A stretch of 19,117 bases of DNA from contig JAHHSZ010000028.1 of the NCBI GenBank assembly GCA_020024915.1, positions 1 through 19,117 of the forward strand, read 5' to 3'. Below the pieces are notes generated by a model. It did no database searches, was not told where the DNA came from, and worked only from the letters and a program-made list of their open reading frames with translations. Of this stretch, positions 1 through 6,898 are shown piece by piece. Position 1 is the stretch's first letter. The number at the start of each line of letters is the position of its first letter. This stretch comes from Fusobacterium sp. (lineage in GTDB: Bacteria > Fusobacteriota > Fusobacteriia > Fusobacteriales > Fusobacteriaceae). The translations under genes and the position numbers were made by a program.

Positions 1-52
1 TTTTAACATCAGATTGGAAGTTATATTCAGATAATTTATAGTCAATTCTCAT
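1..52 (-). CDS. Partial CDS, N-terminus only, unrecognised
   Basis: On the minus strand an ATG at 52-50 opens a frame of 17 codons (MRIDYKLSEYNFQSDVK) that runs off the window edge. It lies 17 bases after the stop of the YwaF-type gene and in the same direction, so it could be the third gene of that operon. There is no good Shine-Dalgarno sequence just before the ATG: the nearest AAGGAAAA is about 30 bases away, inside the end of the upstream gene. The start, and even the reality of the gene, are therefore uncertain. I do not recognise the peptide. Confidence 0.35.
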   Translation of the reverse strand, partial: MRIDYKLSEYNFQSDVK

Positions 53-69
53 TTGTTGTAATTTATATT

Positions 70-759
70 TTAATAAAAATTTTCCTTTTTAAATTTAACA
101 GTTCTATTCCTCATTGGAAGATAAGCAATATAAGTTATAATAATATATATTAACTCTGCAACAATGATGTAATTAGGCCACTCTCCAAAATAGTTTAATG
201 GAGATGAAAATGATGGTAATCTATTTATATATAGGTAATTTGTACTCAGTTTATCATTAATAAAGTAGACTCCAAGAGCTATTAAATTAATAGAAAAGAA
301 GGCTGAAAAATACCCACCTAATGTAGGTCTAAATTTGAAATGTACATATGCATAAATCACTGCAAATAATATATAAAAATGTGTAATGAAAAAACTCAAA
401 GTCATAAAATTAGGAAATGAGTACTTTATATCTGGTGTAATAATTGCAAAAATAGCTCCTAAACTCCAATAATAACAGAGTTGAAATAAAGTATTAGAAC
501 CGCTTAGCATCATAATTATAATAAAAATTAGAGTTATATTACAGAGATGAAGTGGTAAAAGTTGAGAGATACTTTCGCTATTATACATATATCGATAAAA
601 TAGTTCACTGATTTTAAGTAAAAATATTGCTACTGCTGTAATCTTTGCAAGCCGTTTTTTATTAAAAAAGTTAGCAATAATTATTAAAAAAATAAAAAAT
701 AAAATATTGGAAAAAATTATCCAAAAATGTTCACTACTAAAAACCTTAAAATTCTCCAT
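70..759 (-). CDS. YwaF-type integral membrane protein (TIGR02206-like)
   Basis: This 229-residue protein is very hydrophobic, with about six or seven predicted membrane segments from residue 12 to 215. The middle shows the pattern I associate with the YwaF/TIGR02206 family: LPLHLCNIT near residue 68, then YYWSLGAIFAIITPD, then FPNF followed by a FFITHFYILF segment. The family is widespread in Firmicutes and Fusobacteria and its function is unknown. The ATG start at 759-757 is preceded by a purine-rich AAAAGGGGGATTTT on the minus strand at good spacing. The gene starts 15 bases after the stop of the RNase H gene and is probably co-transcribed with it. No substrate or partner can be read from the sequence. 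Confidence 0.75.
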   Translation of the reverse strand: MENFKVFSSEHFWIIFSNILFFIFLIIIANFFNKKRLAKITAVAIFLLKISELFYRYMYNSESISQLLPLHLCNITLIFIIIMMLSGSNTLFQLCYYWSLGAIFAIITPDIKYSFPNFMTLSFFITHFYILFAVIYAYVHFKFRPTLGGYFSAFFSINLIALGVYFINDKLSTNYLYINRLPSFSSPLNYFGEWPNYIIVAELIYIIITYIAYLPMRNRTVKFKKENFY

Positions 760-774
760 ACCAAAATCCCCCTT

Positions 775-1395
775 TTATCTATGAAATCCTAAATCTGCAG
801 GATTATAATCTCCAGAAATATAATGGATATTTCCACCATTGTTTTCAAAGATTTTTCTAGCTCTTATAACCTTTAAGATCAGCTCTACTGTTTCTGGTGC
901 TAAATTATCTCTCTTATACATACCTTTTGACCAGAAGTAGAGAACTAAATTACTATCTCCATAGATATTTTTATAGTTTAATTCTGTTGCAATATTAATA
1001 GCTAGCAAAAGACCCAATAATTCACCAAAGTTATTAGTTTTTTCCTTTCCAAGATAGATATTATCGAATTTATTAGTGGTATATCCCAATGTGTTATGAT
1101 GTAATAAAGATCTTCCATTTTCGTCAGTTACTCTTGTCTCTACTCCAATACCTCTACCAGTTCCAGCATCAAAATATATTCCAGAAGAAAGATTTTTTTG
1201 AATCTCTCTCTTTACTTCAGCTTTTTTTTCATAGTTAGCTCCATTGGATAACCAAAGTTTTCCTTCTGCCATACTTGAAAAAGATTTATATCTCGCTTTT
1301 CTCCCAGACACAATTAACTTGCATTCGTCCCAAGTTTCAACTATTCCACTTTTATTTTCATTTTCTAAGAAATATGCATAAATTTTTTTTGCCAC
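775..1395 (-). CDS. Viroplasmin-domain ribonuclease H
   Basis: This protein should cleave RNA in RNA-DNA hybrids in the cytoplasm, in replication or repair. Residues 5-49 match the caulimovirus viroplasmin N-terminal domain found on some bacterial and eukaryotic RNases H (GIVETWDECK, then VSGRKARYKSF). Residues about 72-206 form the RNase H fold. The four acidic residues are in the expected places: D76 in YFDAGT, E125 in NFGELLG, D147 in IYGDSN and D201 in NPAD. The full set suggests an active enzyme. The start is GTG at 1395-1393, chosen because AGGAGG lies about seven bases upstream on the minus strand and no ATG is in register. The length of 206 is normal for this architecture. It is the first gene of a minus-strand operon that continues with the YwaF-type gene. 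Confidence 0.85.
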   Translation of the reverse strand: MAKKIYAYFLENENKSGIVETWDECKLIVSGRKARYKSFSSMAEGKLWLSNGANYEKKAEVKREIQKNLSSGIYFDAGTGRGIGVETRVTDENGRSLLHHNTLGYTTNKFDNIYLGKEKTNNFGELLGLLLAINIATELNYKNIYGDSNLVLYFWSKGMYKRDNLAPETVELILKVIRARKIFENNGGNIHYISGDYNPADLGFHR

Positions 1396-1426
1396 ACTTT
1401 TCCTCCTAAAATGTATTCATAGAGAT

Positions 1427-1455
1427 ATCTTAGCTCATAAATTAAAATTTTACAA
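1427..1455 (-). promoter_or_regulatory. Promoter of the RNase H / YwaF operon
   Basis: On the minus strand TTGTAA (1455-1450) and TAAGAT (1432-1427) are separated by exactly 17 bases. The AGGAGG ribosome site and the GTG start of the RNase H gene follow. The match is reasonable but not perfect. It lies back to back with the rpmE promoter. Confidence 0.55.
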
Positions 1456-1482
1456 TTTTTTTTTGAAACAAACAAAAAATAG

Positions 1483-1511
1483 TTGCACAAAATTAAGAAG
1501 TATGATAGAAT
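1483..1511 (+). promoter_or_regulatory. Promoter of rpmE
   Basis: TTGCAC (1483-1488) and TAGAAT (1506-1511) are spaced by 17 bases, about 40 bases before the rpmE start. This is the best sigma-70-like pair in the divergent intergenic region. Confidence 0.6.
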
Positions 1512-1552
1512 AACTTCGATATTAAGAAAAATTTTTGTAGGAAGGTGAAAAT

Positions 1553-1765
1553 ATGAGAAAAGAAATTCATCCACAATATAATGTAGTAACTGTTGAGTGT
1601 ACTTGTGGAGAAAAATTTGAAACAAGATCAACGTATGCTAAAGGGAGTGAACTTAAAATAGCAGTATGTTCAAAATGCCATCCATTTTATACTGGAAAGG
1701 CTAAATTTATTGATGCAGCTGGAAGAGTTGATAAATTTAATAAAAAATATAGCATTAAAAAATAG
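1553..1765 (+). CDS. rpmE: 50S ribosomal protein L31, zinc-binding type
   Basis: This is the 70-residue L31 protein of the large ribosomal subunit. The opening MRKEIHPQYN and the KCHPFYTGK segment are diagnostic. Cysteines C16, C18, C39 and C42 are all present, which makes this the C+ (zinc-binding) form and not the zinc-independent paralogue that replaces it under zinc starvation in some bacteria. The ATG start is preceded by TAGGAAGGTG at about six bases. The gene has its own promoter and is followed by an intrinsic terminator. Length and composition are normal. Confidence 0.97.
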   Translation: MRKEIHPQYNVVTVECTCGEKFETRSTYAKGSELKIAVCSKCHPFYTGKAKFIDAAGRVDKFNKKYSIKK

Positions 1766-1776
1766 TTTATTAAGGG

Positions 1777-1804
1777 AAAGTAGGGTTAATATCCTACTTT
1801 TTTT
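1777..1804 (+). terminator. Intrinsic terminator between rpmE and upp
   Basis: AAAGTAGG (1777-1784) pairs perfectly with CCTACTTT (1793-1800) around an eight-base loop, and a run of T follows. It lies 12 bases after the rpmE stop and ends about 16 bases before the upp ribosome site. Confidence 0.8.
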
Positions 1805-1831
1805 ATAAAAATATATTTAAGGAGGAATGAT

Positions 1832-2455
1832 ATGGCAGTAATAGAGATTAATCACCCATTAATTCAGCATAAATTAACATTGATGAGAAGTGTAGATACT
1901 GACACTAAATCATTTAGAGAAAATTTAAATGAGATTGCTAAACTCATGACATATGAGGCAACAAAAAATTTAAAATTACAAGATAAAGAAGTTACAACAC
2001 CTCTCATGACAACAACAGGTTGTGAATTACAAGATAGATTGGCAATCATACCAATATTAAGAGCTGGATTAGGAATGACAGATGGAATATTGGATCTTAT
2101 GCCAACAGCTAAAGTTGGTCATATAGGAGTGTATAGAAATGAAGAGACATTAGAACCTGTATATTACTATTGTAAACTTCCTGTAGATATAACTTCAAGA
2201 AAAGTAATAGTAGTTGATCCTATGTTAGCAACAGGAGGATCTGCTGTATATGCAATAGACTATTTAAAAAATCAAGGAGTAAAAGATATTACATTTATGT
2301 GTCTTGTTGCTGCTCCAGAGGGAATTGCAAAACTTTTAAATAAACACCCAGATGTAGCTATATACACAGCTAAAATAGATCAAGGGTTAACAGCTGAAGG
2401 ATATATTTATCCAGGATTAGGAGATTGTGGAGATAGAATATTTGGAACTAAATAG
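1832..2455 (+). CDS. upp: Uracil phosphoribosyltransferase
   Basis: This enzyme converts uracil and PRPP to UMP in pyrimidine salvage. The 207-residue length is standard. The PRPP-binding loop is seen as VVDPMLATGGSA at residues 127-138. The family segment IPILRAGLGM lies at 73-82, and the C-terminal uracil-binding region GLGDCGDRIFGT is at about 195-206. The ATG is preceded by TAAGGAGG at about six bases. No clear promoter is visible between the rpmE terminator and this gene, so some expression may come by read-through from rpmE. A strong terminator follows. Nothing looks degraded. Confidence 0.97.
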   Translation: MAVIEINHPLIQHKLTLMRSVDTDTKSFRENLNEIAKLMTYEATKNLKLQDKEVTTPLMTTTGCELQDRLAIIPILRAGLGMTDGILDLMPTAKVGHIGVYRNEETLEPVYYYCKLPVDITSRKVIVVDPMLATGGSAVYAIDYLKNQGVKDITFMCLVAAPEGIAKLLNKHPDVAIYTAKIDQGLTAEGYIYPGLGDCGDRIFGTK

Positions 2456-2485
2456 TTATCAATTAATAAATATTTTTTAATGTAT

Positions 2486-2520
2486 AAAAAAGGGAGATAC
2501 CAAGTATTTCTCTTTTTTTT
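2486..2520 (+). terminator. Intrinsic terminator after upp
   Basis: A long stem joins 2486-2500 (ending GGGAGATAC) with 2504-2518 (starting GTATTTCTC), with a few G-T pairs and a three-base loop. The 3' arm runs into eight T residues. Confidence 0.8.
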
Positions 2521-2535
2521 ATATCCAAAAAATAT

Positions 2536-2564
2536 TTGAAAAATAATTGTATAAATACTTTAAT
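2536..2564 (+). promoter_or_regulatory. Possible promoter of the NUDIX gene
   Basis: TTGAAA (2536-2541) and TTTAAT (2559-2564) are spaced by 17 bases, downstream of the upp terminator and about 50 bases before the NUDIX start. The surroundings are so AT-rich that chance matches are common. Confidence 0.35.
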
Positions 2565-2617
2565 TTATAGTGTATAAGTGATAAAATTTATATATAAAAT
2601 GATTGAAGAGGGAAAAT

Positions 2618-3232
2618 ATGAAGAGTAAACTTTTGAAGTTATTATCAGATAATAAAAATGTGATAATAGGGGAAGAGAAATATATTGTAGCTGCAGTTCT
2701 TATAGCTATGTTTGTGATGGATGGAGAGGAGTACATAGTATTAGAGAAGAGAGCCTCACAGATAAAACAGGGTGGAGAGATCTCATTTCCAGGTGGAAAA
2801 TATGATATAGCAGATTTAACAACAGAAATTACAGCTTGTAGAGAAACCTATGAAGAGTTGGGAATAGATAGAGAGAAGATAGAGATACTGGGAAAATTTG
2901 GAAGTTTGATCACAACGAGAGGAATGCTACTAGATATCTATGTTGGACAATTAAATATAAAAAATGTAAAAGAGATGAGATTTAATATTAATGAGGTGGA
3001 GAAACTTTTATTTGTTCCAATTAAATTTTTTAAGGAGAATGAACCAAGGATAGAAAAGATAGAGATGAAAAATGTCCCTATGTTTTCGCCTAGTGAACTG
3101 AAACTACCTAAAAGGTATGGAAACTCTTGGACAGGATATTTTAGAGATGTATACTTTTATAATTATCAAGAAGAGGTAATTTGGGGAATTACAGCAGAAA
3201 TTATATATGAGTTTATACAGAAGTATAGCTAA
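2618..3232 (+). CDS. NUDIX hydrolase, CoA-diphosphatase (NudL/YeaB) type
   Basis: This 204-residue NUDIX hydrolase most resembles coenzyme A diphosphatases, which split CoA into phosphopantetheine and 3',5'-ADP. The CoA-type motif before the NUDIX box is visible as LEKRASQIKQGGEISFPGGK (residues 42-61). The box itself runs from G59 to about I83 with the metal-binding core R75-E76 and E79-E80. The spacing within the box (GGK-x-D, then TACRE) fits the NudL/YeaB group better than MutT. The C-terminal part carries SWTGYFRDVYFY, plausibly the substrate-side segment. I chose ATG 2618 because GAAGAGGG lies six to eight bases before it. An in-frame TTG at 2603 has no ribosome site. Substrate specificity is inferred from the motif only. 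Confidence 0.8.
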   Translation: MKSKLLKLLSDNKNVIIGEEKYIVAAVLIAMFVMDGEEYIVLEKRASQIKQGGEISFPGGKYDIADLTTEITACRETYEELGIDREKIEILGKFGSLITTRGMLLDIYVGQLNIKNVKEMRFNINEVEKLLFVPIKFFKENEPRIEKIEMKNVPMFSPSELKLPKRYGNSWTGYFRDVYFYNYQEEVIWGITAEIIYEFIQKYS

Positions 3233-3245
3233 CCTGGAGAAAAAG

Positions 3246-3254
3246 TGATATAAT
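3246..3254 (+). promoter_or_regulatory. Extended -10 promoter before hldC
   Basis: TGATATAAT at 3246-3254 is a perfect extended -10 element, about 35 bases before the hldC start. No good -35 hexamer lies 17-18 bases upstream. It could drive the hldC-tsaE-tsaB-oxidoreductase cluster. Confidence 0.4.
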
Positions 3255-3289
3255 GTAGAGGAAAATAGTATAATAGGAGGTTGTTAAAG

Positions 3290-3790
3290 ATGATATTAAG
3301 CAGAGAAACAGCTGCAAGAGTGATAGAAGAGTTAAAACTTCAAGGTAAAAAAGTAGTGTTTACAAATGGATGTTTTGATATTTTACATGTAGGACATTTA
3401 AGATATTTAAATGATGCTAAAAAACAGGGAGATGTATTGATTGTAGGAGTTAATTCAGATAGCTCAGTAAGAAAGTTAAAAGGTCCAACTAGACCAATTA
3501 ATAATGAAATTGATAGAGCAGAGATGTTATCAGGATTAAAAGCAGTGGATTTTACATTGATATTTGATGAACTTACACCTATAGAGACATTGGAGAAAAT
3601 AAAACCTTCAATACATGTAAAAGGAGGAGATTATAAAAAAGAGGAGCTACCAGAGACAGCTACAGTGGAAAAAAATGGTGGTGAAGTAAGGATTTTGTCA
3701 TTCATAGAGGGAAAATCAACTACTAATATAGTAAATAAAATACAGTTTAGAGATGGTGAAATTAAAAATGGTAAAGGAAATAATGAGTAA
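3290..3790 (+). CDS. hldC: D-glycero-beta-D-manno-heptose 1-phosphate adenylyltransferase
   Basis: This enzyme transfers AMP from ATP to heptose 1-phosphate, the step that makes ADP-heptose for the LPS inner core. The protein is 166 residues and corresponds to the C-terminal half of E. coli HldE (RfaE domain II), here a separate protein. The nucleotidyltransferase signature TNGCFDILHVGH lies at residues 25-36 with H33 and H36. Family segments KGGDYKKEELPE and STTNIVNKI follow. I chose ATG 3290 because TAGGAGG is nine bases upstream. The in-frame TTG at 3281 touches that site and cannot use it. The last eight bases overlap the tsaE start. No kinase-domain partner (HldA or HldE domain I) is in this window. 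The gene is also called rfaE2. Confidence 0.9.
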   Translation: MILSRETAARVIEELKLQGKKVVFTNGCFDILHVGHLRYLNDAKKQGDVLIVGVNSDSSVRKLKGPTRPINNEIDRAEMLSGLKAVDFTLIFDELTPIETLEKIKPSIHVKGGDYKKEELPETATVEKNGGEVRILSFIEGKSTTNIVNKIQFRDGEIKNGKGNNE

Positions 3791-4247
3791 GATACTCACT
3801 TTTGAAGAGCTAGATAGATTAGCAGAAAAATTAGCTGATTTTTCTAGTGAAAGTACAGTGATAGCTCTTATAGGTGATTTAGGAACTGGAAAAACTACAT
3901 TTTCACAGAAATTTGCTAAAGCTTTGGGAGTAAAGGAGCAGATAAAAAGTCCAACATTTAACTATGTATTAGAGTACTTAAGTGGAAGATTACCATTTTA
4001 TCACTTTGATGTATACCGTTTGGGTGAAGCAGAAGAGATATATGAGATAGGTTATGAAGACTATTTAAATAGCGATGGAGTCCTTTTAATTGAATGGGCT
4101 AATATAATAGAGAGTGAACTTCCTAAAAAATATATTGAGATTAAAATAAACTATCATACTGAAAATACTAGAGAAGTGGAGTTGCAGTATATAGGAGATG
4201 AAATGAAAGATAAGGAGATGTTGGAATATGTTGGTTTTAGCTATTGA
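3783..4247 (+). CDS. tsaE: tRNA t6A biosynthesis ATPase TsaE
   Basis: TsaE is the ATPase partner of the TsaB-TsaD complex that makes threonylcarbamoyl-adenosine at position 37 of ANN-decoding tRNAs. The 154-residue protein has a Walker A motif GDLGTGKT at residues 31-38. Typical family segments follow: SPTFNYVLEY, FYHFDVYRL and LLIEWAN. I chose ATG 3783 because AAAGGA is about five bases upstream and the protein then starts MSKILTFEEL as expected. Earlier in-frame ATGs at 3753 and 3768 lie inside hldC and lack ribosome sites. The gene overlaps hldC by eight bases and tsaB by twenty, so translational coupling is likely. TsaD is not in this window. Confidence 0.93.
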   Translation: MSKILTFEELDRLAEKLADFSSESTVIALIGDLGTGKTTFSQKFAKALGVKEQIKSPTFNYVLEYLSGRLPFYHFDVYRLGEAEEIYEIGYEDYLNSDGVLLIEWANIIESELPKKYIEIKINYHTENTREVELQYIGDEMKDKEMLEYVGFSY

Positions 4248-4926
4248 TACAGCTACAAAGATAGGAAGTGTAGCTCTTTATGATGATAAGGTTGGAGTAA
4301 TAGGAGAGTTAAATATATATGTTAAAATAAACCACTCAGCAGTTATAATGTCAATGATAGATAATCTATTTAAAATGACAAAACTAACTATAAATGATGT
4401 GGATAGAGTAGCTATAACAGTTGGACCAGGATCGTTTACAGGAATAAGAATAGGAGTGGCTGTAGCGAAAGGACTATGTTATGGAACAGAAAAAAGTATT
4501 GTTGGAATAAATGAATTAGATTTATTAGCTAACAATATAGAGGGATTTCAAGGGGTGATTGTATCATTAATAGATGCAAGAAAAGAGAGAGTATACTACT
4601 CTATATATGAAAAAAATAGTGAATTAAAAAGAGTAAGTGATTATAAAGATGGGGAGATAAGAGAGTTATTAGAAAGCTTAAAAGGAAAGACTCCAATTTT
4701 TTGTGGAGATGGAGCTATAGCATATGAGAGCATAATTAGGGAGATTTTAGGAGAAGATGCTAAAATAGTTACTAGAGCTAACTCAATTCCAAGAGCTGCA
4801 ATAGCAGGGCAGTTATCAATTACAAGAACTGGAGATAATGTATATATTTTAGAGCCTTTTTATGTAAATAAATCTCAAGCAGAAAGAGAAAGAGAAGAGA
4901 GACAAGAACTGTTAAATTGTTTCTAA
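4228..4926 (+). CDS. tsaB: tRNA t6A biosynthesis protein TsaB
   Basis: TsaB (YeaZ) is the inactive ASKHA-fold paralogue that dimerises with TsaD in the t6A complex. The 232-residue protein begins MLVLAIDTAT, a classic opening for the family. It contains VGPGSFTGIRIG at residues 65-76 and SLIDARKERVY at about 112-122. The start codon lies inside the end of tsaE in another frame, with AAGGAG ten bases upstream. A 48-base gap separates it from the flavoprotein gene that follows. Nothing indicates truncation. The C-terminus is rich in arginine and glutamate, which is common for this protein. Confidence 0.93.
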   Translation: MLVLAIDTATKIGSVALYDDKVGVIGELNIYVKINHSAVIMSMIDNLFKMTKLTINDVDRVAITVGPGSFTGIRIGVAVAKGLCYGTEKSIVGINELDLLANNIEGFQGVIVSLIDARKERVYYSIYEKNSELKRVSDYKDGEIRELLESLKGKTPIFCGDGAIAYESIIREILGEDAKIVTRANSIPRAAIAGQLSITRTGDNVYILEPFYVNKSQAEREREERQELLNCF

Positions 4927-4974
4927 ATAAATTAAGATAAATTATGATACTTAAATTCAAATGGAGGGAACTTT

Positions 4975-6291
4975 ATGTTAGTAAAAAAGTGGAGATGTAC
5001 AGTTTGTGATGAGTTATTTGACTATGATAAAAAACCATCTAGTTGTCCAGTATGTGGAGTTGGGCAGGAGCTTTTTGAATTAGTAGAGGTAGAGGTATCA
5101 GAAAACTCAATAGAAAAGGAGGTGGATATATTAATAATTGGAGGTGGAGTTGCAGCTGTAAATGTGGCAGATGCAGTTTCTAGTAGAAATAAAAAAGCTA
5201 GAATAACGATAATTTCCAAGGAAAGATATCTACCATATTACAGAACAAGATTAACAGAGATAATAGATAATGAGATTCCTATGGAGAGAATGCTGATAAA
5301 AAAAGAGAGTTGGTATGATGAAAGAAATATCAAGTTATTACTTGAAGAGGAGGTTATCTCTGTAGCAACAGATGAGAAATTTGTTGAACTGGCTAGTGGG
5401 AAAAGATTAAATTATGATTCTTTAGTAATAGCTAGTGGGGCTAGATGTTGTGTTCCACCATTTGAAAATAGAGATCTAAAAAATGTTAGAGTTATAAGAG
5501 AGATGGCAGAAACTTATGATATAATTGATACAGCTAAAAAATCTAAAAAAGTAGTTGTAATAGGTGGAGGAGTTTTAGGACTTGAGGCTGCTTGGGGATT
5601 CAAAAATTTAGGTTTAGATGTGACTGTACTAGAAGTTATGCCAAGGGTTTTGCCAAGACAATTGGATGAAAAAGGTAGCGAATTATTAGAAAAATTGATA
5701 AAAACTTCTGGAGTAAATATTATGACAGGAGTAGAAGTTAAAGGATTTGTAGGTAATGAGTGTGTAGAGAAAGTAGTGTTGAAAAATGGAGTTGAATTAG
5801 ATACTGATTTGGTTATAATCAGTGCTGGTATTGCTCCGAATAAGGAGTTTATGCTTTCTACTAAGGTTGCTGTAAATAGAGGTATTATAGTAAATGAGAA
5901 GATGGAAACATCTATAAAAGATATTTATGCTTGTGGAGATATAGCTGAATATAATGGAAAGATAATAGGATTGTGGCAAGTAGCTATGGAACAGGGAAAA
6001 ATTGCAGGTGCCAATATTTGTGGTGAAGAAAAAATTTATAGTGAGCAGATACAACCACTTAGCTTTGAAGGAATGAATACACAACTTCTTTCCATTGGAA
6101 ATATAACTGATTCAGGTGAGACAGTTATAGACTATAATGCAGAGAAAAGTATCTATAGAAAGTTTTTCTTTAAAAATGAAATTCTAGTAGGGGCACTATT
6201 AATAGGTGATACTGGAAAATCGGTGGCAGTGATAAAAGGAGTAAGAGAGGAAGTTAGAAGAATCCAGATCCTAACAAAATTATATAATTAA
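4975..6291 (+). CDS. FAD/NAD-dependent oxidoreductase with N-terminal rubredoxin-like domain
   Basis: This is a 438-residue two-part protein. Residues 5-35 form a small iron- or zinc-binding knuckle, WRCTVCDEL then SCPVCG, with cysteines C8, C11, C24 and C27. The 12-residue gap is like the rubrerythrin C-terminal domain and shorter than in ordinary rubredoxin. Residues about 50-430 are a pyridine-nucleotide-disulfide-type flavoprotein. The FAD-binding GGGVAA is at 56-61, the NAD-binding GGGVLG at 197-202 and the second FAD motif YACGD at about 318-322. The CxxC redox pair of thioredoxin reductases is absent. It therefore resembles NADH:rubredoxin or nitrite-reductase-like electron-transfer flavoproteins. 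The likely role is passing NADH electrons through a fused one-iron centre, perhaps in oxygen or peroxide defence. The acceptor is unknown. GGAGGG precedes the ATG, and a thioredoxin gene follows. Confidence 0.82.
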   Translation: MLVKKWRCTVCDELFDYDKKPSSCPVCGVGQELFELVEVEVSENSIEKEVDILIIGGGVAAVNVADAVSSRNKKARITIISKERYLPYYRTRLTEIIDNEIPMERMLIKKESWYDERNIKLLLEEEVISVATDEKFVELASGKRLNYDSLVIASGARCCVPPFENRDLKNVRVIREMAETYDIIDTAKKSKKVVVIGGGVLGLEAAWGFKNLGLDVTVLEVMPRVLPRQLDEKGSELLEKLIKTSGVNIMTGVEVKGFVGNECVEKVVLKNGVELDTDLVIISAGIAPNKEFMLSTKVAVNRGIIVNEKMETSIKDIYACGDIAEYNGKIIGLWQVAMEQGKIAGANICGEEKIYSEQIQPLSFEGMNTQLLSIGNITDSGETVIDYNAEKSIYRKFFFKNEILVGALLIGDTGKSVAVIKGVREEVRRIQILTKLYN

Positions 6292-6306
6292 AGCTTGGCT
6301 TTTTTT
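6291..6306 (+). terminator. Weak terminator-like hairpin after the oxidoreductase gene
   Basis: AAGC (6291-6294) and GCTT (6298-6301) can pair around a three-base loop, and a T run follows immediately after the stop codon. A four-pair stem is weak, and the same bases overlap a possible -35 box for the next gene. Confidence 0.3.
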
Positions 6307-6323
6307 AGAAAATGCTGTACAAT
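6295..6323 (+). promoter_or_regulatory. Possible promoter of the thioredoxin gene
   Basis: TTGGCT (6295-6300) and TACAAT (6318-6323) are spaced by 17 bases. The -10 box is preceded by TG. It gives a leader of about 60 bases that contains the inverted repeat at 6334-6379. Confidence 0.45.
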
Positions 6324-6333
6324 ATAAAAAAAC

Positions 6334-6379
6334 AATTTCTGACTACTAAAATTAAGAGTTTTGAACATTATCAGAAATT
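6334..6379 (+). repeat. 9-bp inverted repeat in the thioredoxin leader
   Basis: AATTTCTGA (6334-6342) and TCAGAAATT (6371-6379) are perfect inverted copies separated by 28 bases. The right arm ends directly at the AGGAGG ribosome site (6380-6385) of the thioredoxin gene. It could form an RNA stem abutting the ribosome site, or be a protein-binding site. Confidence 0.55.
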
Positions 6380-6390
6380 AGGAGGAAGAA

Positions 6391-6708
6391 TTGAATAGGT
6401 TAATAAACTTAAATGACGCAACTTTTTCTGAATACTTAAGTAGTGAAGAGGAGTTAGTAATACTTAATTTTGTAACAGAGTGGTGTGGTCCCTGTAAGAT
6501 GTTACTTCCTATTTTAGAAACAATATCTACAGAAGAAAAGATAAAAGTATTCAAGGTAAATGTTGATGAAAATCCAAACTTAGCCTATGAGTTTGGAATA
6601 ACTAGTGTTCCTGTAACCATATTTTTTGGTGAAGGAAGTAGAATATGCCAATTAAATGGAATGAAATCAAAAGAGGAACTGAGAGAAAAATTAAGGGAAT
6701 TGAGATAG
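6391..6708 (+). CDS. Thioredoxin
   Basis: This is a 105-residue thioredoxin, a cytoplasmic disulfide reductant. The active site WCGPCK is at residues 31-36. The TSVPVT segment with the conserved cis-proline P74 follows. Length and fold landmarks are standard, with no signal peptide or fusion. The start is a TTG at 6391. AGGAGG lies five bases upstream and no ATG exists between that site and the conserved first strand, so the rare start appears real. The gene sits after a flavoprotein gene and probably has its own promoter. Its reductase partner is not proven: the upstream flavoprotein lacks the CxxC of thioredoxin reductases. A terminator-like stem follows. Confidence 0.92.
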   Translation: MNRLINLNDATFSEYLSSEEELVILNFVTEWCGPCKMLLPILETISTEEKIKVFKVNVDENPNLAYEFGITSVPVTIFFGEGSRICQLNGMKSKEELREKLRELR

Positions 6709-6745
6709 ATAGAGCTCTTGATTTTGATAATTAAGTTAAAAATTA

Positions 6746-6815
6746 AAGAGAGGGAAATCGTTTTTAAACATATGAAAAATATGATTTTAGAGATGATTTC
6801 TTCTTTTTATTTTAT
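6746..6815 (+). terminator. Probable terminator between thioredoxin and lptD
   Basis: GAAATC (6754-6759) pairs with GATTTC (6795-6800), extended outward by several A-T and G-T pairs. An inner hairpin CATAT/ATATG (6769-6773 and 6779-6783) fills the loop. A T-rich tail follows. It is AT-rich and imperfect. Confidence 0.4.
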
Positions 6816-6831
6816 TCTTTCAAATAAATTT

Positions 6832-6861
6832 TAGACAAAATAAATAAAGATATGATATAAT
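6832..6861 (+). promoter_or_regulatory. Promoter of lptD-thrS
   Basis: TAGACA (6832-6837) and a consensus TATAAT (6856-6861) are spaced by 18 bases. TGA directly before the -10 box makes an extended -10 element. It lies about 40 bases before the lptD start. Confidence 0.6.
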
Positions 6862-6898
6862 TATCTAATAATATTCAGTTTGTAGAGAGGATTAGATT

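Noticed and set aside
5797..6084. Minus-strand open frame inside the flavoprotein gene, and similar antisense frames inside upp, lptD, thrS and nagA
   Set aside because: All are shadows of strongly supported genes, with no ribosome sites and no family resemblance.
6772..6834. 20-codon frame beginning ATG inside the thioredoxin-lptD gap (MKNMILEMISS)
   Set aside because: It has no ribosome site, lies within the terminator-like stem, and reads as AT-rich noise.
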